A stretch of DNA of 64,000 bases, from contig NZ_QREV01000005.1 of NCBI RefSeq assembly GCF_003363715.1, forward strand, positions 107,095 to 171,094. The letters are read 5' to 3'. Below, piece after piece: positions 50,251 to 60,935 of the stretch. The DNA is from Parabacteroides acidifaciens. Lineage in GTDB: Bacteria > Bacteroidota > Bacteroidia > Bacteroidales > Tannerellaceae. Positions within the stretch are counted from its first letter, which is position 1. Each line of letters opens with the position of its first letter. The position numbers were made by a program, and so were the translations under genes. The notes under the pieces were generated by a model, which was not told where the DNA came from, ran no database searches, and saw only the letters and a list, made by a program, of their open reading frames with translations.

Positions 50251-52791
50251 ATGAATTTTAATGACATATATATGAAGGATTTGCTAAAGCAGTGGGGAAA
50301 ACACATTGTTGCCCTGATCTTGTTTTTAGGTCTGGTGATGGTCTATTTTTCACCGGCGGTGTTTGACGGGAAAGTGGTTATGCAGGGTGATAATATCAAG
50401 GCTGTCGGAATGGGACATAGCCAGATGGATCAGTATGCCAAGACTGCACAGCCCGGCGAGTTCAGTGCCTGGTCGGACGCTATGTTCGGGGGAATGCCGT
50501 ATGTGACCGGATATGGACAGCCTGCGCCGAGTATGCCTTCTTACACGATTGTAGACGGTTGGTTGAAAAAGGTCGGTTATGGTGATGCGGCTATGGTTTT
50601 TGTCGGTTTGGTCAGTTTCTATCTTCTGATGTGTATCATGGGAGTGAACTGGTGGCTGGCCATTGCCGGGGCGATTGCCTTTGCTTTTGCTTCGTATAAC
50701 ATCATCATAATAGAGGCCGGGCATATTGTGAAGGCTTATGTGATTGGATATATGCCGGTAACGTTGGCGGGGATGGCTTTGTTGTTCAGGCGTTCTTACC
50801 TGTGGGGAGCTGTTCTGTTCTTGTTGGGGGTAGCTTTGTCTTTAGCGAACGGGCATATTCAGATTACCTATTATTTGGTATTGCTTTGCCTGTTTATCTA
50901 TATAGGATATGTGATTAAGAAAATTCGGGAGAAAGCCTATGGAGAATGGTTGAAGACCTCGTTGATTATGGTTGCTTGCGTCATTTTGGCGGTATTGCCT
51001 AATGCACAAGGTATGTATTCCAACTGGGATTTGAGCCAGCATTCGACTCGTGGCGCAACGGAATTGACGCCTAAGCCTGATGCTTCGGGAAAGGTGGAAA
51101 AGGTTTCTACCGGTCTGGATAAGGATTATGCTTTCCAGTGGAGTTACGGATGGAAGGAACTGCTGACGGTTCTTGTGCCGAATACGTATGGCGGAAGTTC
51201 CGGAGGCACGTTGGACAGTTCTTCCGAGTTGTATAAAGAATTGAAGAAAAACGGGGCGCAGGTAGGGAAAGAGTTGCGGACTTACACATATTGGGGGGAT
51301 AAGATTTTTACTTCTGGGCCGGTTTATTTCGGGGCGTTGGTTTGTTTCTTGTTCGTTTTAGGGATGTTTGTGGTCCGGAATCGGATGAAATGGTGGCTAT
51401 TTGCCGGTTCTGTCTTTCTGACTTTCCTGGCATTGGGGCGTAACTTCGATGCTTTCAACGATTTGATGTTCCATTATCTGCCGATGTATAATAAGTTCCG
51501 TACAGTTGAAATGGCGTTGGTGATACCGGGATTGGTATTTCCGATTATCGGTATTTGGGGATTGCGGGAAATCCTGGCACAGAAAGTGGACGAGGCCCGG
51601 TTGAAGAAAGGATTCCTTTGGTCGTTGGGCTTGACGGGTGGTATTTGTGTGATTCTTTGGTTGATGCCGTCTTTGTTGTTGAATTTCCAGTCTGCTTATG
51701 ATGCCCAGTTCCAGAATCAGGTTCCGGAATGGTATTATACGGCTTTGCTGATGGACCGTGCTTCATTGGCTTCGGCTGATGCACTGCGCTCTTTGATCTT
51801 TATTCTGTTGGGAGCCGGTTTGCTTGTCTGGTTCTGGAAAGCGAAGAATAAGAAAACAGCTGCTACGGTAGTGAGTGCAGGTGTGGCAGTTCTGATTTTG
51901 GCTGACCTTTGGACGGTGGACCGCCGCTATTTGAATGACAGCAATTTTGTAAAACAACAGCCGAGTGAAATGTATAAGGAAACAGTGGCCGATGAGGAAA
52001 TCCTGAAAGATACGGATTCGACTTTCCGCGTTCTGAATATCAATAATCCCTGGCAGGAGACGAATACTTCCTATTATCATCATTCGATTGGCGGTTATCA
52101 TGCTGTCAAGCTGCGCCGTTATCAGGAACTGATCGATCATCGTCTGGATGGAGAATTGCGTGGCATTATCGGGGCTTTACAGAAGGCACAGACGGCAGAT
52201 GATGTGATGTCCGCATTGGCGGCTTGTCCTTCTTTGAATATGCTGAATACCCGCTATATTATTTATAATCCGGAGCAGCAGCCGTTGAGAAATCCGTATG
52301 CGTTTGGAAATGCGTGGTTCGTGGATAAACTGGATATTGTGGAGAATGCGGATGCCGAGATCGAGGCGTTGAATACAATTAATCCGTTAGTGACGGCTGT
52401 TGTCGATAAGCGTTTCCAGAAAGATTTGGAAGGATTTGTACCGCAGAAAGATTCAACAGCGACAATCGTGTTGGAAGAATACCGTCCGAACCGCTTGACA
52501 TATAAGAGTAAAGCTGATAAGGAACAATTGGCTGTCTTTTCTGAAGTCTATTATCAGCCGGGATGGACGGCAACGATTGACGGCAAAGAAGTGCCGCATT
52601 TCCGTGCTGACTGGATTTTGCGAGGAATGCGTGTTCCGGCAGGCGAGCATACGATTGTGTTCGACTTCAGACCGCAAGGTTATGTCACGGCTGCTTATGT
52701 GGCTTCCTATAGCTCATTCCTGATCTTATTGCTGTTGATCGCAGCAGTCGGTTGGTCGGGGTGGCAGTATTGGAAAAAGAATAAAGAATAA
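50251..52791 (+). CDS. YfhO-family membrane protein (GT-C glycosyltransferase-like)
   Basis: 846 residues with about 12-13 membrane helices and a large external C-terminal domain (about 560-810, beta-rich, ending VPAGEHTIVFDFRPQGY), then a last helix. The first external loop after helix 1 has acidic residues. YfhO in Gram-positives is required for glycosylating lipoteichoic acid; in Bacteroidetes the target is unknown. It probably uses the lipid-linked sugar made by a nearby GT2. A terminator hairpin follows. Confidence 0.92.
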   Translation: MNFNDIYMKDLLKQWGKHIVALILFLGLVMVYFSPAVFDGKVVMQGDNIKAVGMGHSQMDQYAKTAQPGEFSAWSDAMFGGMPYVTGYGQPAPSMPSYTIVDGWLKKVGYGDAAMVFVGLVSFYLLMCIMGVNWWLAIAGAIAFAFASYNIIIIEAGHIVKAYVIGYMPVTLAGMALLFRRSYLWGAVLFLLGVALSLANGHIQITYYLVLLCLFIYIGYVIKKIREKAYGEWLKTSLIMVACVILAVLPNAQGMYSNWDLSQHSTRGATELTPKPDASGKVEKVSTGLDKDYAFQWSYGWKELLTVLVPNTYGGSSGGTLDSSSELYKELKKNGAQVGKELRTYTYWGDKIFTSGPVYFGALVCFLFVLGMFVVRNRMKWWLFAGSVFLTFLALGRNFDAFNDLMFHYLPMYNKFRTVEMALVIPGLVFPIIGIWGLREILAQKVDEARLKKGFLWSLGLTGGICVILWLMPSLLLNFQSAYDAQFQNQVPEWYYTALLMDRASLASADALRSLIFILLGAGLLVWFWKAKNKKTAATVVSAGVAVLILADLWTVDRRYLNDSNFVKQQPSEMYKETVADEEILKDTDSTFRVLNINNPWQETNTSYYHHSIGGYHAVKLRRYQELIDHRLDGELRGIIGALQKAQTADDVMSALAACPSLNMLNTRYIIYNPEQQPLRNPYAFGNAWFVDKLDIVENADAEIEALNTINPLVTAVVDKRFQKDLEGFVPQKDSTATIVLEEYRPNRLTYKSKADKEQLAVFSEVYYQPGWTATIDGKEVPHFRADWILRGMRVPAGEHTIVFDFRPQGYVTAAYVASYSSFLILLLLIAAVGWSGWQYWKKNKE

Positions 52792-52802
52792 GGATATGGT
52801 AG

Positions 52803-52821
52803 GGGCGAGGTTTTCTCGCCC
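52803..52821. terminator. Convergent terminator hairpin
   Basis: GGGCGAG (52803-52809) and CTCGCCC (52815-52821) with loop GTTTT, followed by TTATTT, between the YfhO stop and the stop of the leftward glycosyltransferase. Confidence 0.75.
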
Positions 52822-53820
52822 TTATTTGTAGAATGTCTTTTGAAATGCCGAAAACTCCTCTTTTTTTAGGATTAACCGGTTCCATGTGGCATCCAGGAAA
52901 CCGCAGCCGTATCCTAACAGCTGGATAAACGATGCAATGATCGACAGGAAGCCGATCTTAATGCTTTTATTCTGTATGGTGGAATCTGCAAAAATCAGCA
53001 GGCAGAATAGGCCGAGCGGCAATAAACTCCATGCACAGAAGATACTTCCGATCAGGAAGAATAATACGCCTAAAGTAAAGATTGCCGGCAGTAGGTGGAC
53101 CAGTTTAAGTGAATCCGGATATTTCTTATACAGATTGATTCGGGCAATACCCGAATTGTAGACCTGGCGGAAAAACTTGCGCCAGTCTGTGCGCCGTTTG
53201 TGATAGACCCATGCAGATGGGAACAGGCATACTTTATATCCGTTTTTAAAGAGGCGGATGCTGAAATCTATATCTTCTCCAAAGCGCATGGCGGAAAAGC
53301 CGTTGAGCGCCTCGTATGTGCTTTTACGGATTCCCATATTGAAGCTGCGAGGATAGAACTTGTCCATTTTCTTCTTGCCTCCCCGGATGCCTCCTGTGGT
53401 GAAGAAAGAAGTCATGGAGTAGTTGATGGCTTTTTGGATATCCGTAAAGCTGTCTGAGGCCTTGTCCGGTCCTCCGAAAGCGTCCGCCCCGGTTTCCTGC
53501 AATTCTTTGTTTACCGATTTGATGTAATCGGGGGGGAGGATGCAATCCGAATCAAGAACGATCAGATAATCGCCTTTACTTTGTTTTGCTCCGTAGTTAC
53601 GGGCATTTCCGGGGCCTCCGTTGGGAATATAGTAATAGGAAATAACCAATTTATCCTTAAAAGCATCGACAACATGTTCACAAGTTTCTTTGGAGCCATC
53701 TTCAACGATGACGACTTCGAAGTTTGTTTCGCTTTGCCGTGTAAGACTGTCCAGCAGCTCCTCCACCTCATTCGGGCGGTTGTAGACAGGGATAATCAGG
53801 GATAAATGGGATGTTGCCAT
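52822..53820 (-). CDS. Family 2 glycosyltransferase with C-terminal membrane helices
   Basis: 332 residues: LIIPVYNRPNEVEELLDSLT, EDGSKETCEHVV, NYGAKQSKGDYLIVLDSDCI (DxD), then two or three membrane helices (about 240-310). The soluble domain faces the cytoplasm. It lies two bases after the methyltransferase gene and likely works with it on a surface glycan. Confidence 0.92.
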   Translation of the reverse strand: MATSHLSLIIPVYNRPNEVEELLDSLTRQSETNFEVVIVEDGSKETCEHVVDAFKDKLVISYYYIPNGGPGNARNYGAKQSKGDYLIVLDSDCILPPDYIKSVNKELQETGADAFGGPDKASDSFTDIQKAINYSMTSFFTTGGIRGGKKKMDKFYPRSFNMGIRKSTYEALNGFSAMRFGEDIDFSIRLFKNGYKVCLFPSAWVYHKRRTDWRKFFRQVYNSGIARINLYKKYPDSLKLVHLLPAIFTLGVLFFLIGSIFCAWSLLPLGLFCLLIFADSTIQNKSIKIGFLSIIASFIQLLGYGCGFLDATWNRLILKKEEFSAFQKTFYK

Positions 53821-53822
53821 AT

Positions 53823-54596
53823 CTATGAATTCTTTAAAATGTAATACCCGCAGGTCGTATAGAAATTACGGATATAAGGGATATTCAATATGCCCCATAG
53901 TTTCCGGGGACGGAGATTGAATTTTGTTTCGTAGTTCGGATTGATGAAGTAGAGGACTTCTTCGAGTATCTGGTAGTTTTCTTTATGCACGATTGAAAGA
54001 AAACGTTCCAGTGAAATGCCGGTATCTTTGATCTCCAACAGTCCGTCCGGATTAACGTTACCCCATTCCAAAACTTTCTTATAGACAGGACGGGGCAATA
54101 GATGGATCCAGGGTGAATGGCTGAGAAGCTTGTTGCCGCATATTTGTTGATGTCCGCCGAATGGATTCTGCCAAGGAGGAAAAGCAACAAAAATGATACC
54201 GTAAGGATTCAAGAATCTTTTAATAAAAGGCAAGAATAATTCTTGGTTTGGGATGTGTTCTATCACATCCCGGATAATGATGATATCAAATGTGTTGTTT
54301 AGTTCTGTTACTTTGTAGATATCCTCGCAGATCAGTGTCAGGTTTTTATTGTTGGGGTGTGTACTGTAAATATCTTTTGCAATGGCGATCTGACCTCCGT
54401 TGATGTCGATACCTGTCACTTTACAACCGAGATCTAAGAACGGTTTGATATTACCGCCTTCACCACAACCTATTTCGAGAATATTGGATTCGGCAGTTAT
54501 CTGTCGATGTTTTTCGATAAACGGTATTACATATTTTTGTGTAGTAATACTTTGTTCCTTGAAATATAATTGTCTGTCTGCGTGTCTTGTTTGCAT
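53823..54596 (-). CDS. Class I SAM-dependent methyltransferase
   Basis: 257 residues. Motif I is [16 protein letters not shown], then GCKVTGIDINGGQIAIA, FDIIIIRDVIEHIPN and IIFVAFPPWQNPFGG, as in Methyltransf_11/23 proteins acting on lipids, quinones or sugars. First of a two-gene leftward operon with the GT2. Confidence 0.9.
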   Translation of the reverse strand: MQTRHADRQLYFKEQSITTQKYVIPFIEKHRQITAESNILEIGCGEGGNIKPFLDLGCKVTGIDINGGQIAIAKDIYSTHPNNKNLTLICEDIYKVTELNNTFDIIIIRDVIEHIPNQELFLPFIKRFLNPYGIIFVAFPPWQNPFGGHQQICGNKLLSHSPWIHLLPRPVYKKVLEWGNVNPDGLLEIKDTGISLERFLSIVHKENYQILEEVLYFINPNYETKFNLRPRKLWGILNIPYIRNFYTTCGYYILKNS

Positions 54597-54612
54597 GTCT
54601 ACAAAATAGAAA

Positions 54613-54652
54613 TCCGGAAGGAATCCTTGATTTAAACAAGATTCCTTCCGGA
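54613..54652. terminator. Terminator hairpin after ahcY
   Basis: 12-base perfect arms 54613-54624 and 54641-54652, plus an inner CTTG/CAAG pairing, in the 62-base gap between ahcY and the methyltransferase. On the minus strand it is followed by ATTTCTATTTTGT. Confidence 0.75.
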
Positions 54653-54658
54653 GAGATA

Positions 54659-56077
54659 TTAATATCTGTAATGTTCAGCTTTGTACGGTCCTTCAACCGG
54701 CACGCCGATATAATCAGCTTGCTTCTGTGTCAACTTGGACAGCTTGACACCAATACGTTCCAGGTGGAGGCGGGCTACTTCTTCGTCCAAACGTTTAGGC
54801 AGGCGGTAAACACCGATTTCATAAGGCATTGTCCACAAATCCATCTGAGCCAGAACCTGATTCGTGAATGAGTTACTCATGACGAAAGAAGGATGGCCTG
54901 TTGCACAACCTAAATTGACCAGACGACCTTCTGCCAGCAGGAAGATGGAGTTTCCTGTTGGGAAAGTATATTTGTCTACCTGCGGTTTGATGTTAGTGTG
55001 CTTGATATTCGGATAGCTTACCAGCTTGTCTACCTGGATTTCGTTGTCGAAGTGGCCGATGTTACATACGATAGCCTGGTCTTTCATCTGAGCCATATGC
55101 TCGATAGTCAGGATATCGCAGTTGCCGGTAGTTGTAACAAATACGTTACCTTCCTTAACCGCTTCTTCCATTGTAGTTACTTCGAAACCTTCCATAGCAG
55201 CCTGTAAAGCACAGATCGGGTCGATTTCCGTAACCAGGACGCGAGCGCCGTATGAGCGCATGGAATGGGCGCAACCTTTACCGACATCGCCATATCCGGC
55301 AACTACTACCACTTTACCGGCGATCATTACATCCGTCGCACGCTTGATACCGTCAGCCAGTGATTCGCGGCAACCATAGAGGTTGTCGAATTTGGATTTC
55401 GTAACGGAGTCATTGACGTTGATAGCCGGAACCAGCAACTCGCCTCTTTCCATCATCTGGTACAGACGGTGTACGCCGGTTGTCGTTTCTTCGGAAACAC
55501 CTTTCATTTCGGCTACTGTACGATGCCAGCGGGTATTGTCTTCAGCCAGGATACGGTTTAATGTATCCAGGATCACCTGTTCTTCATGGTTGCTACCTTT
55601 GCGGTTGATTGTTTCGGCATCGTTCTCTGCACGGTAACCCATGTGAACCAGCAGGGAAGCGTCACCACCGTCATCCACAATCATCTGCGGACCTTTACCG
55701 TCGGGGAAACGGAGCGCCATGTCGGTACACCACCAGTATTCTTCCAGTGTTTCACCTTTCCAGGCGAAAACGGGAACACCATCGGCAGCGATTGCTGCGG
55801 CAGCGTGGTCCTGTGTGGAGAAGATGTTACAGCTTGCCCAGCGAACATCTGCTCCCAACGCAACTAATGTTTCGATTAACACTGCGGTCTGAATCGTCAT
55901 GTGCAGTGAGCCGGTGATACGAGCCCCTTTCAAGGGTTTCTGGTCGGCGTACTTCTTGCGGAGTGCCATAAGTCCCGGCATTTCGTGTTCGGCGATTTCG
56001 ATTTCCTTGCGACCGAATTCTGCCAAACTCATATCTGCTACTTTATAAGGCAGATTAGTTGGAAATAATTGTGACAT
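54659..56077 (-). CDS. ahcY: Adenosylhomocysteinase
   Basis: 472 residues. The substrate-binding part begins with [20 protein letters not shown]. The NAD domain has [20 protein letters not shown] (glycine-rich loop), the linker [13 protein letters not shown] holds the catalytic lysine/aspartate, and the C-terminus ends YKAEHYRY as usual. It splits S-adenosylhomocysteine to adenosine and homocysteine, recycling the product of the methyltransferases, and links to MetY. -7 box at 56104-56111. Confidence 0.98.
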   Translation of the reverse strand: MSQLFPTNLPYKVADMSLAEFGRKEIEIAEHEMPGLMALRKKYADQKPLKGARITGSLHMTIQTAVLIETLVALGADVRWASCNIFSTQDHAAAAIAADGVPVFAWKGETLEEYWWCTDMALRFPDGKGPQMIVDDGGDASLLVHMGYRAENDAETINRKGSNHEEQVILDTLNRILAEDNTRWHRTVAEMKGVSEETTTGVHRLYQMMERGELLVPAINVNDSVTKSKFDNLYGCRESLADGIKRATDVMIAGKVVVVAGYGDVGKGCAHSMRSYGARVLVTEIDPICALQAAMEGFEVTTMEEAVKEGNVFVTTTGNCDILTIEHMAQMKDQAIVCNIGHFDNEIQVDKLVSYPNIKHTNIKPQVDKYTFPTGNSIFLLAEGRLVNLGCATGHPSFVMSNSFTNQVLAQMDLWTMPYEIGVYRLPKRLDEEVARLHLERIGVKLSKLTQKQADYIGVPVEGPYKAEHYRY

Positions 56078-56103
56078 AAATTGATACTAAAATGTTAATG
56101 CTG

Positions 56104-56111
56104 CAAAGGTA
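56104..56111 (-). promoter_or_regulatory. ahcY: -7 box (TACCTTTG) of ahcY
   Basis: TACCTTTG on the minus strand, 26 bases before the ahcY ATG. No riboswitch-like structure is seen in the short leader. Confidence 0.6.
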
Positions 56112-56121
56112 GTAAAAAAAC

Positions 56122-57777
56122 TTATACAGGCGTAATCCCTTGCTCTGCCAATAACTTTAATCCTAAGTCTTTCAATTTGAATTTCTGAATCTTTCCGCTA
56201 CCGGTCATGGGGAAAGTATCGACGAAGAAGATATATTTCGGAATTTTGTGGCGGGCGATTTTTCCGCGGCAGAAATCCTTGACGATATCTTCAGTCATTG
56301 TGACGCCGTCATGCAGAATGATGAAAGCGCCAACCTCTTCCCCGTATTTCTTCGATGGGACGGCTGCGACTTGTACATCTTTCACGCCTTCCAGGTGGTA
56401 AAGGAATTCTTCCAGTTCACGCGGATAGATGTTCTCACCTCCGCGAATAATCATATCTTTGATACGGCCGGTGATCCGGTAGTTGCCGCTTTCGTCTTTC
56501 ACGCCTAAGTCACCGCTATGGAGGAAGCCGTTCTTGTCGATCACTTCAGCGGTTGCCTGTGGGTTATTATAGTAACCTTTCATGTTATTATAACCCCGGT
56601 TACACATTTCGCCCTGTACGCCAACCGGACATTCTTCTCCGGTTTCGGGGTCAATCACACGTACTTCAGTAAATTCGTAGTCATGTCCGACCGTATTATA
56701 GCGCACTTCTGCCGGATCTTCGATACGGGAATGCGTCATGCCGGGCGATGTCTCAGTCAATCCGTACACGCTTGTTACACGCATATACATTTTCTCTTCC
56801 ACCTGTTTCATCAACTCGACAGGGCAGAGAGAACCAGCCATGATGCCTGTACGCAGGGAAGTCAGGTCGAACATGCTGAACATCGGATGGTTCAGTTCGG
56901 CAATGAACATGGTCGGTACGCCGTATAGTGCCGTACAACGTTCTTTATGGATAGAAGCCAACACAACCAGCGGATCGAACTTCTCGACCATAACTTGCGT
57001 GCAGCCGTGTGTCAAGACATTCATGGATGCCAGTACGACACCGAAGCAGTGGAACAGCGGCACACAGCAGCAGAGTTTGTCTTCTCCTGTGAATTTCATA
57101 TGCTCGCCCGTCAGCAAACCATTATTGGCAATGTTATAGTGAGTCAACATGACCCCTTTCGGGAAACCGGTTGTACCGGATGTGTATTGCATGTTGACAA
57201 CATCGTGCGGTGTTACCAACTTTTTGGCTTCGATTAAAGTCTCGTCACTTACATTTTCTCCTAAGAGCAGCAATTCGGGTGTGTTATACATCCCTCTGTA
57301 CTTCTCCTGTCCGATGTAAACGACATTCTTCAGGACTGGAAAACGCTTGCTCTTCAGGTAACCGCGTTGCGATTCTTTCAGTTCCGGAAGCATCGTGTAC
57401 ATCATGTCGACATAGCTGCCGTCGAATACGCCATCGGTAATACACATTGTATGGATATCGGCGTTTTCAACTAAAAACTCCAACTCGCTTTGCTTATAGT
57501 TTGTATTGACAGTAACGGCTACTGCGCCTATCTTGGCTGCTGCATACAGGAAAGTCAGCCAGTCCGGAACATTTGTTGCCCAGATGCCGACATGCGTACC
57601 ATGCTTGATCCCGATCGAAAGCATGCCTTTTGCCATCCGGTCTACACGTTCGTTAAATTCCTTCCAGGTGAAACGCAAGTCGCGGTCTGAATATACCAGG
57701 TATTCCCTGTCCGGCGTTGTCTCGGCCCAGTGTTCCATCCATTGGCCGAGTGTTTTATCTTGTAATTGTATTTCCAT
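56122..57777 (-). CDS. AMP-forming acyl-CoA synthetase
   Basis: 551 residues. The AMP-binding signature [11 protein letters not shown] is at 198-208, with [15 protein letters not shown] (A5), [22 protein letters not shown] split around residue 425 (A7/A8), and the A10 lysine in [13 protein letters not shown] near the end. It is likely specific for medium or long fatty acids (FadD3/FadK-like); substrate is not certain. 12 bases after the XRE-cupin regulator, so they form an operon. Confidence 0.92.
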   Translation of the reverse strand: MEIQLQDKTLGQWMEHWAETTPDREYLVYSDRDLRFTWKEFNERVDRMAKGMLSIGIKHGTHVGIWATNVPDWLTFLYAAAKIGAVAVTVNTNYKQSELEFLVENADIHTMCITDGVFDGSYVDMMYTMLPELKESQRGYLKSKRFPVLKNVVYIGQEKYRGMYNTPELLLLGENVSDETLIEAKKLVTPHDVVNMQYTSGTTGFPKGVMLTHYNIANNGLLTGEHMKFTGEDKLCCCVPLFHCFGVVLASMNVLTHGCTQVMVEKFDPLVVLASIHKERCTALYGVPTMFIAELNHPMFSMFDLTSLRTGIMAGSLCPVELMKQVEEKMYMRVTSVYGLTETSPGMTHSRIEDPAEVRYNTVGHDYEFTEVRVIDPETGEECPVGVQGEMCNRGYNNMKGYYNNPQATAEVIDKNGFLHSGDLGVKDESGNYRITGRIKDMIIRGGENIYPRELEEFLYHLEGVKDVQVAAVPSKKYGEEVGAFIILHDGVTMTEDIVKDFCRGKIARHKIPKYIFFVDTFPMTGSGKIQKFKLKDLGLKLLAEQGITPV

Positions 57778-57789
57778 AAAGACTGCGGA

Positions 57790-58374
57790 TTAATAGGGGG
57801 TGTAAACGACTCCGAGTATTTTCGCCGTATTGTCGGCAGCGGCGTGTACATGGTGGGCTACGATCGAATCATAGTAGATGCTGTCGCCTTCTTCCAGAAT
57901 ATAGGTGTTTTTGCCATAGTTGATTTCGAGAATGCCTTCCAGTACGTAGATGAACTCTTCCCCTTCGTGAGTAGACAGGACAAAATCGACACCTTCTTTT
58001 GTCGGCGCAACGTCGATCAGGAACGGCTCCATGTGGCGTCCGGATTTATCCTGCGACAAGGAGTGATATTCCATGTGCTTGCGTGCTTTGCTGTCGTTAT
58101 TGCTGAAGCCGATACTGTTCGCATCGTTGCTGTCTTTTTTACGGCAAATAACAGGACCGAGTTCGGCCTGATCGTCCAGGAATGTACCCAGGCGGACGCC
58201 CAATACGCGGGCTATCTTGATTAACGGGGCCAGAGACGGGAAGTCGATGTTGCCCTCGATGCGTTCTATTTGATCAATGCCTAAGCCTGAGCGTTCGGAT
58301 ACTTCCTCGATAGAAAGTTGTTTGGATTCACGGATGCTTTTGATTTTCGCTCCGATGATTTTGTTGTTTCCCAT
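57790..58374 (-). CDS. XRE-cupin transcriptional regulator
   Basis: 194 residues: HTH at about 8-62 (IRESKQLSIEEVSERSGLGI, DQIERIEGNIDFPSLAPLIK) and a C-terminal cupin (about 118-190, HEGEEFIYVLEGILEINYG, GDSIYYDSIVAHHVHA). It senses a small ligand, probably a fatty acid or acyl-CoA given the synthetase in the same operon. It is first in the operon. Confidence 0.92.
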   Translation of the reverse strand: MGNNKIIGAKIKSIRESKQLSIEEVSERSGLGIDQIERIEGNIDFPSLAPLIKIARVLGVRLGTFLDDQAELGPVICRKKDSNDANSIGFSNNDSKARKHMEYHSLSQDKSGRHMEPFLIDVAPTKEGVDFVLSTHEGEEFIYVLEGILEINYGKNTYILEEGDSIYYDSIVAHHVHAAADNTAKILGVVYTPY

Positions 58375-58472
58375 GAGTATTATTCGTTTATTGTTTGTTG
58401 ATTCTTTTAATTTGTAACTGAACGGCGCAAAATTACATTAATTTTTCATTAATCAAAGTTCTTTCGTAAAAG

Positions 58473-58507
58473 AAAAAAAGGATGCCCTCCGTAGAGACCA
58501 TCCTTTT
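58473..58507 (-). terminator. Intrinsic terminator of rpsO
   Basis: Arms AAAAGGATG (58476-58484, plus strand) and CATCCTTTT (58499-58507) form a 9-bp stem; the minus-strand transcript then runs into TTTTTTTCTTTT. Confidence 0.8.
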
Positions 58508-58535
58508 CTGTAACTTCTTGCGAAGAAATTGTTTC

Positions 58536-58805
58536 TTACTTTCTGATACCAAGCTCTTTGATGATAGTACGATATCTTTCGATATCAGTCTTGATCAGGT
58601 AGTCCAGTAAACGGCGACGTTTACCTACCAACATCTTCAGAGCTCTTTCAGAGCTATGGTCTTTGTGATTAACCTTCAGATGTTCTGTTAAATGTGCGAT
58701 ACGTACTGTAAACAGTGCGATCTGGCTTTCTGCTGAACCTGTGTTTGTAGCAGATTTGCCATACTTTTCGAAAAGTTCTTTTTTCTTTGCTGAATCTAAA
58801 AACAT
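58536..58805 (-). CDS. rpsO: 30S ribosomal protein S15
   Basis: 89 residues, the standard S15 length. Signature motifs are GSAESQIALFTVRIAHLTEH, LKVNHKDHSSERAL and LVGKRRRLLDYL. It binds 16S rRNA in the 30S platform. Single gene with its own promoter and terminator. An extended 50-base leader could hold the autoregulatory site seen in other bacteria, but no structure is clear. Confidence 0.98.
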   Translation of the reverse strand: MFLDSAKKKELFEKYGKSATNTGSAESQIALFTVRIAHLTEHLKVNHKDHSSERALKMLVGKRRRLLDYLIKTDIERYRTIIKELGIRK

Positions 58806-58853
58806 GATTCTTTTGTACTTTAATAAATTAATACTATGTTATCTAAGCGGGGA

Positions 58854-58861
58854 CAAAGGTA
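58854..58861 (-). promoter_or_regulatory. rpsO: -7 box (TACCTTTG) of rpsO
   Basis: TACCTTTG on the minus strand, 48 bases before the rpsO ATG. Confidence 0.6.
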
Positions 58862-58947
58862 GGTATTCCTTTTTGATTGACCAATCTTTTTCAGTATCTT
58901 TTTTTATTTTGAAGCGCCATTGTCATATACTTCTCGCAAATTTATTG

Positions 58948-58955
58948 TAATTTTG
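58948..58955 (+). promoter_or_regulatory. typA: -7 box (TAATTTTG) of typA
   Basis: TAATTTTG fits TAnnTTTG, 21 bases before the ATG at 58977, divergent from rpsO. Confidence 0.6.
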
Positions 58956-58976
58956 TCGCCAATAAATTAGTTTTCA

Positions 58977-60773
58977 ATGCAAAAGATTAGAAACATCGCG
59001 ATTATCGCGCACGTAGACCACGGTAAGACAACGCTCGTGGATAAGATGTTATTAGCTGGTAAGCTTTTCCGTGAAGGACAGGCAGAGCCGGATCAGTTCC
59101 TGGATAACAACGACCTGGAACGCGAACGAGGGATCACGATCCTCGCCAAAAATGTCTCTATTAATTATAAAGGTTATAAAATCAACATTATCGATACTCC
59201 GGGCCACGCCGACTTTGGAGGTGAAGTGGAACGCGTATTGAACATGGCCGATGGCTGTCTGTTGTTGGTCGATGCTTTTGAAGGCCCGATGCCGCAGACG
59301 CGCTTCGTGCTTCAGAAAGCTATCCAGCTCGGGCTGAAACCGATCGTTGTGATTAATAAGGTAGACAAGCCGAACTGCCGTCCGGAAGAAGTACAAGAAA
59401 TGGTGTTTGACCTGATGTTCAGTCTTGACGCAACGGAGGAGCAGCTCGATTTCCCGACTATTTACGGTTCTGCAAAGCAGGGTTGGATGTCGGAAGACTG
59501 GAGAGAACCGAAAGAAGATATTACGGCAGTGCTTGATGCTATCATTAAGTATATACCGGAACCTACGGTTCTGGAAGGAGCTTCACAGATGTTGATTACT
59601 TCATTAGACTATTCCAAATATGTAGGCCGTATCGCTGTAGGTCGCGTACATCGTGGAGAACTGCGCGAAGGTCAGGACATCATGCTGTGTAAGCGTGACG
59701 GCTCGATGGTGAAATCCAAGATTAAGGAAATCGACGTATTCGAAGGTTTGGGACGTACAAAGGTGGATGCCGTCCAGTCCGGTGATATCTGCGCCGTTAT
59801 CGGTGTAGAAGGCTTCGAGATCGGTGAAACGATTGCCGATGCAAACGAGCCGGAAGCGTTGCCGACAATTGCTATCGACGAGCCGACAATGTCTATGCTC
59901 TTTACCATCAATAACTCTCCGTTCTTCGGAAAAGACGGTAAGTTTGTGACATCCCGCCATATCTACGACCGTTTGATGAAGGAGCTGGATAAGAACCTCG
60001 CATTGCGCGTTGTTCCGACAGATTCAGCCGATGCCTGGTTGGTTTACGGACGTGGTGTGCTCCACTTGTCTGTGTTGATCGAAACTATGCGACGTGAAGG
60101 CTACGAGTTACAGGTCGGCCAGCCGCAGGTAATCATTAAGGAGATCGACGGTGTGAAATGCGAGCCGGTTGAACAATTGACAGTCAACCTGCCGGAAGAG
60201 TGTTCCAGCCGTATCATCGATATGGTAACCAAGCGTAAAGGTGAAATGACGATGATGGAAAGCAAGAACGACCGTATGCATTTGGAATTTACGATTCCTT
60301 CACGTGGTATCATCGGTTTGAATAATGCTGTTCTGACTGCTTCTGCCGGTGAAGCGATCATGGCGCACCGCTTCCTTGAATACCAACCGTGGAAGGGCGA
60401 AATCGAACGTCGTACGAACGGTTCCATTATAGCCATGGAGACAGGCACGGCTTATGCTTATGCCCTGAATAACCTGCAGTCTCGCGGACGTTTCTTCATC
60501 GCTCCACAGGAAGAGGTTTACGCCGGACAGGTTGTTGGCGAACATACAAAAGACAATGATTTGGTTGTAAACGTAACGAAGTCCAAGAAACTGACAAACA
60601 TGCGTGCTTCCGGTTCCGACGATAAAGTATCTTTGGCTCCTCCTACTGTCTTTAGTTTGGAAGATGCTCTGGAATATATCAAAGGTGATGAATACGTGGA
60701 AATTACGCCGAACAGTATGCGTATGCGTAAGATCATTTTGGATGAACTGGAGCGTAAGCGTCAGGGAAGATAA
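58977..60773 (+). CDS. typA: Translational GTPase TypA/BipA
   Basis: 598 residues. G1 AHVDHGKTT (11-19), RERGITI (G2), [12 protein letters not shown] (G3), NKVDKP (G4), then domain II, EF-G-like domains III and V, and the BipA-specific C-terminus ([20 protein letters not shown]). It binds ribosomes and supports growth under stress or cold. Transcription appears to be monocistronic; a long hairpin follows. Confidence 0.98.
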   Translation: MQKIRNIAIIAHVDHGKTTLVDKMLLAGKLFREGQAEPDQFLDNNDLERERGITILAKNVSINYKGYKINIIDTPGHADFGGEVERVLNMADGCLLLVDAFEGPMPQTRFVLQKAIQLGLKPIVVINKVDKPNCRPEEVQEMVFDLMFSLDATEEQLDFPTIYGSAKQGWMSEDWREPKEDITAVLDAIIKYIPEPTVLEGASQMLITSLDYSKYVGRIAVGRVHRGELREGQDIMLCKRDGSMVKSKIKEIDVFEGLGRTKVDAVQSGDICAVIGVEGFEIGETIADANEPEALPTIAIDEPTMSMLFTINNSPFFGKDGKFVTSRHIYDRLMKELDKNLALRVVPTDSADAWLVYGRGVLHLSVLIETMRREGYELQVGQPQVIIKEIDGVKCEPVEQLTVNLPEECSSRIIDMVTKRKGEMTMMESKNDRMHLEFTIPSRGIIGLNNAVLTASAGEAIMAHRFLEYQPWKGEIERRTNGSIIAMETGTAYAYALNNLQSRGRFFIAPQEEVYAGQVVGEHTKDNDLVVNVTKSKKLTNMRASGSDDKVSLAPPTVFSLEDALEYIKGDEYVEITPNSMRMRKIILDELERKRQGR

Positions 60774-60787
60774 GCAATAATGTAAGA

Positions 60788-60886
60788 GAAATCTGTTTTC
60801 GGCGGCGCCGTGTATGTTTTTGACATTGCCATGAATATTTTTGGCATCGTCGAAAATATACACGGCGTTGTCGTAAATAGATTTTC
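60788..60886 (+). repeat. Long hairpin between typA and the C69 peptidase gene
   Basis: Left arm 60788-60831 and right arm 60842-60886 pair along 44-45 bases around a 10-base loop. Most imperfections are G-U in the plus-strand RNA, suggesting an RNA-level role: typA terminator, 3'-end stabiliser or repeat element. The loop is AT-rich. Confidence 0.85.
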
Positions 60887-60898
60887 CGTAGAATATCT

Positions 60899-60906
60899 TA
60901 TATTTG
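60899..60906 (+). promoter_or_regulatory. -7 box (TATATTTG) of the C69 peptidase gene
   Basis: TATATTTG fits TAnnTTTG, 29 bases before the ATG. Confidence 0.55.
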
Positions 60907-60935
60907 CCATCCGAAATGATAAGCTTTGCTAATTA

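Noticed and set aside
55586..55867. 93-codon plus-strand frame within ahcY
   Set aside because: Antisense shadow of a conserved enzyme; no start signals.
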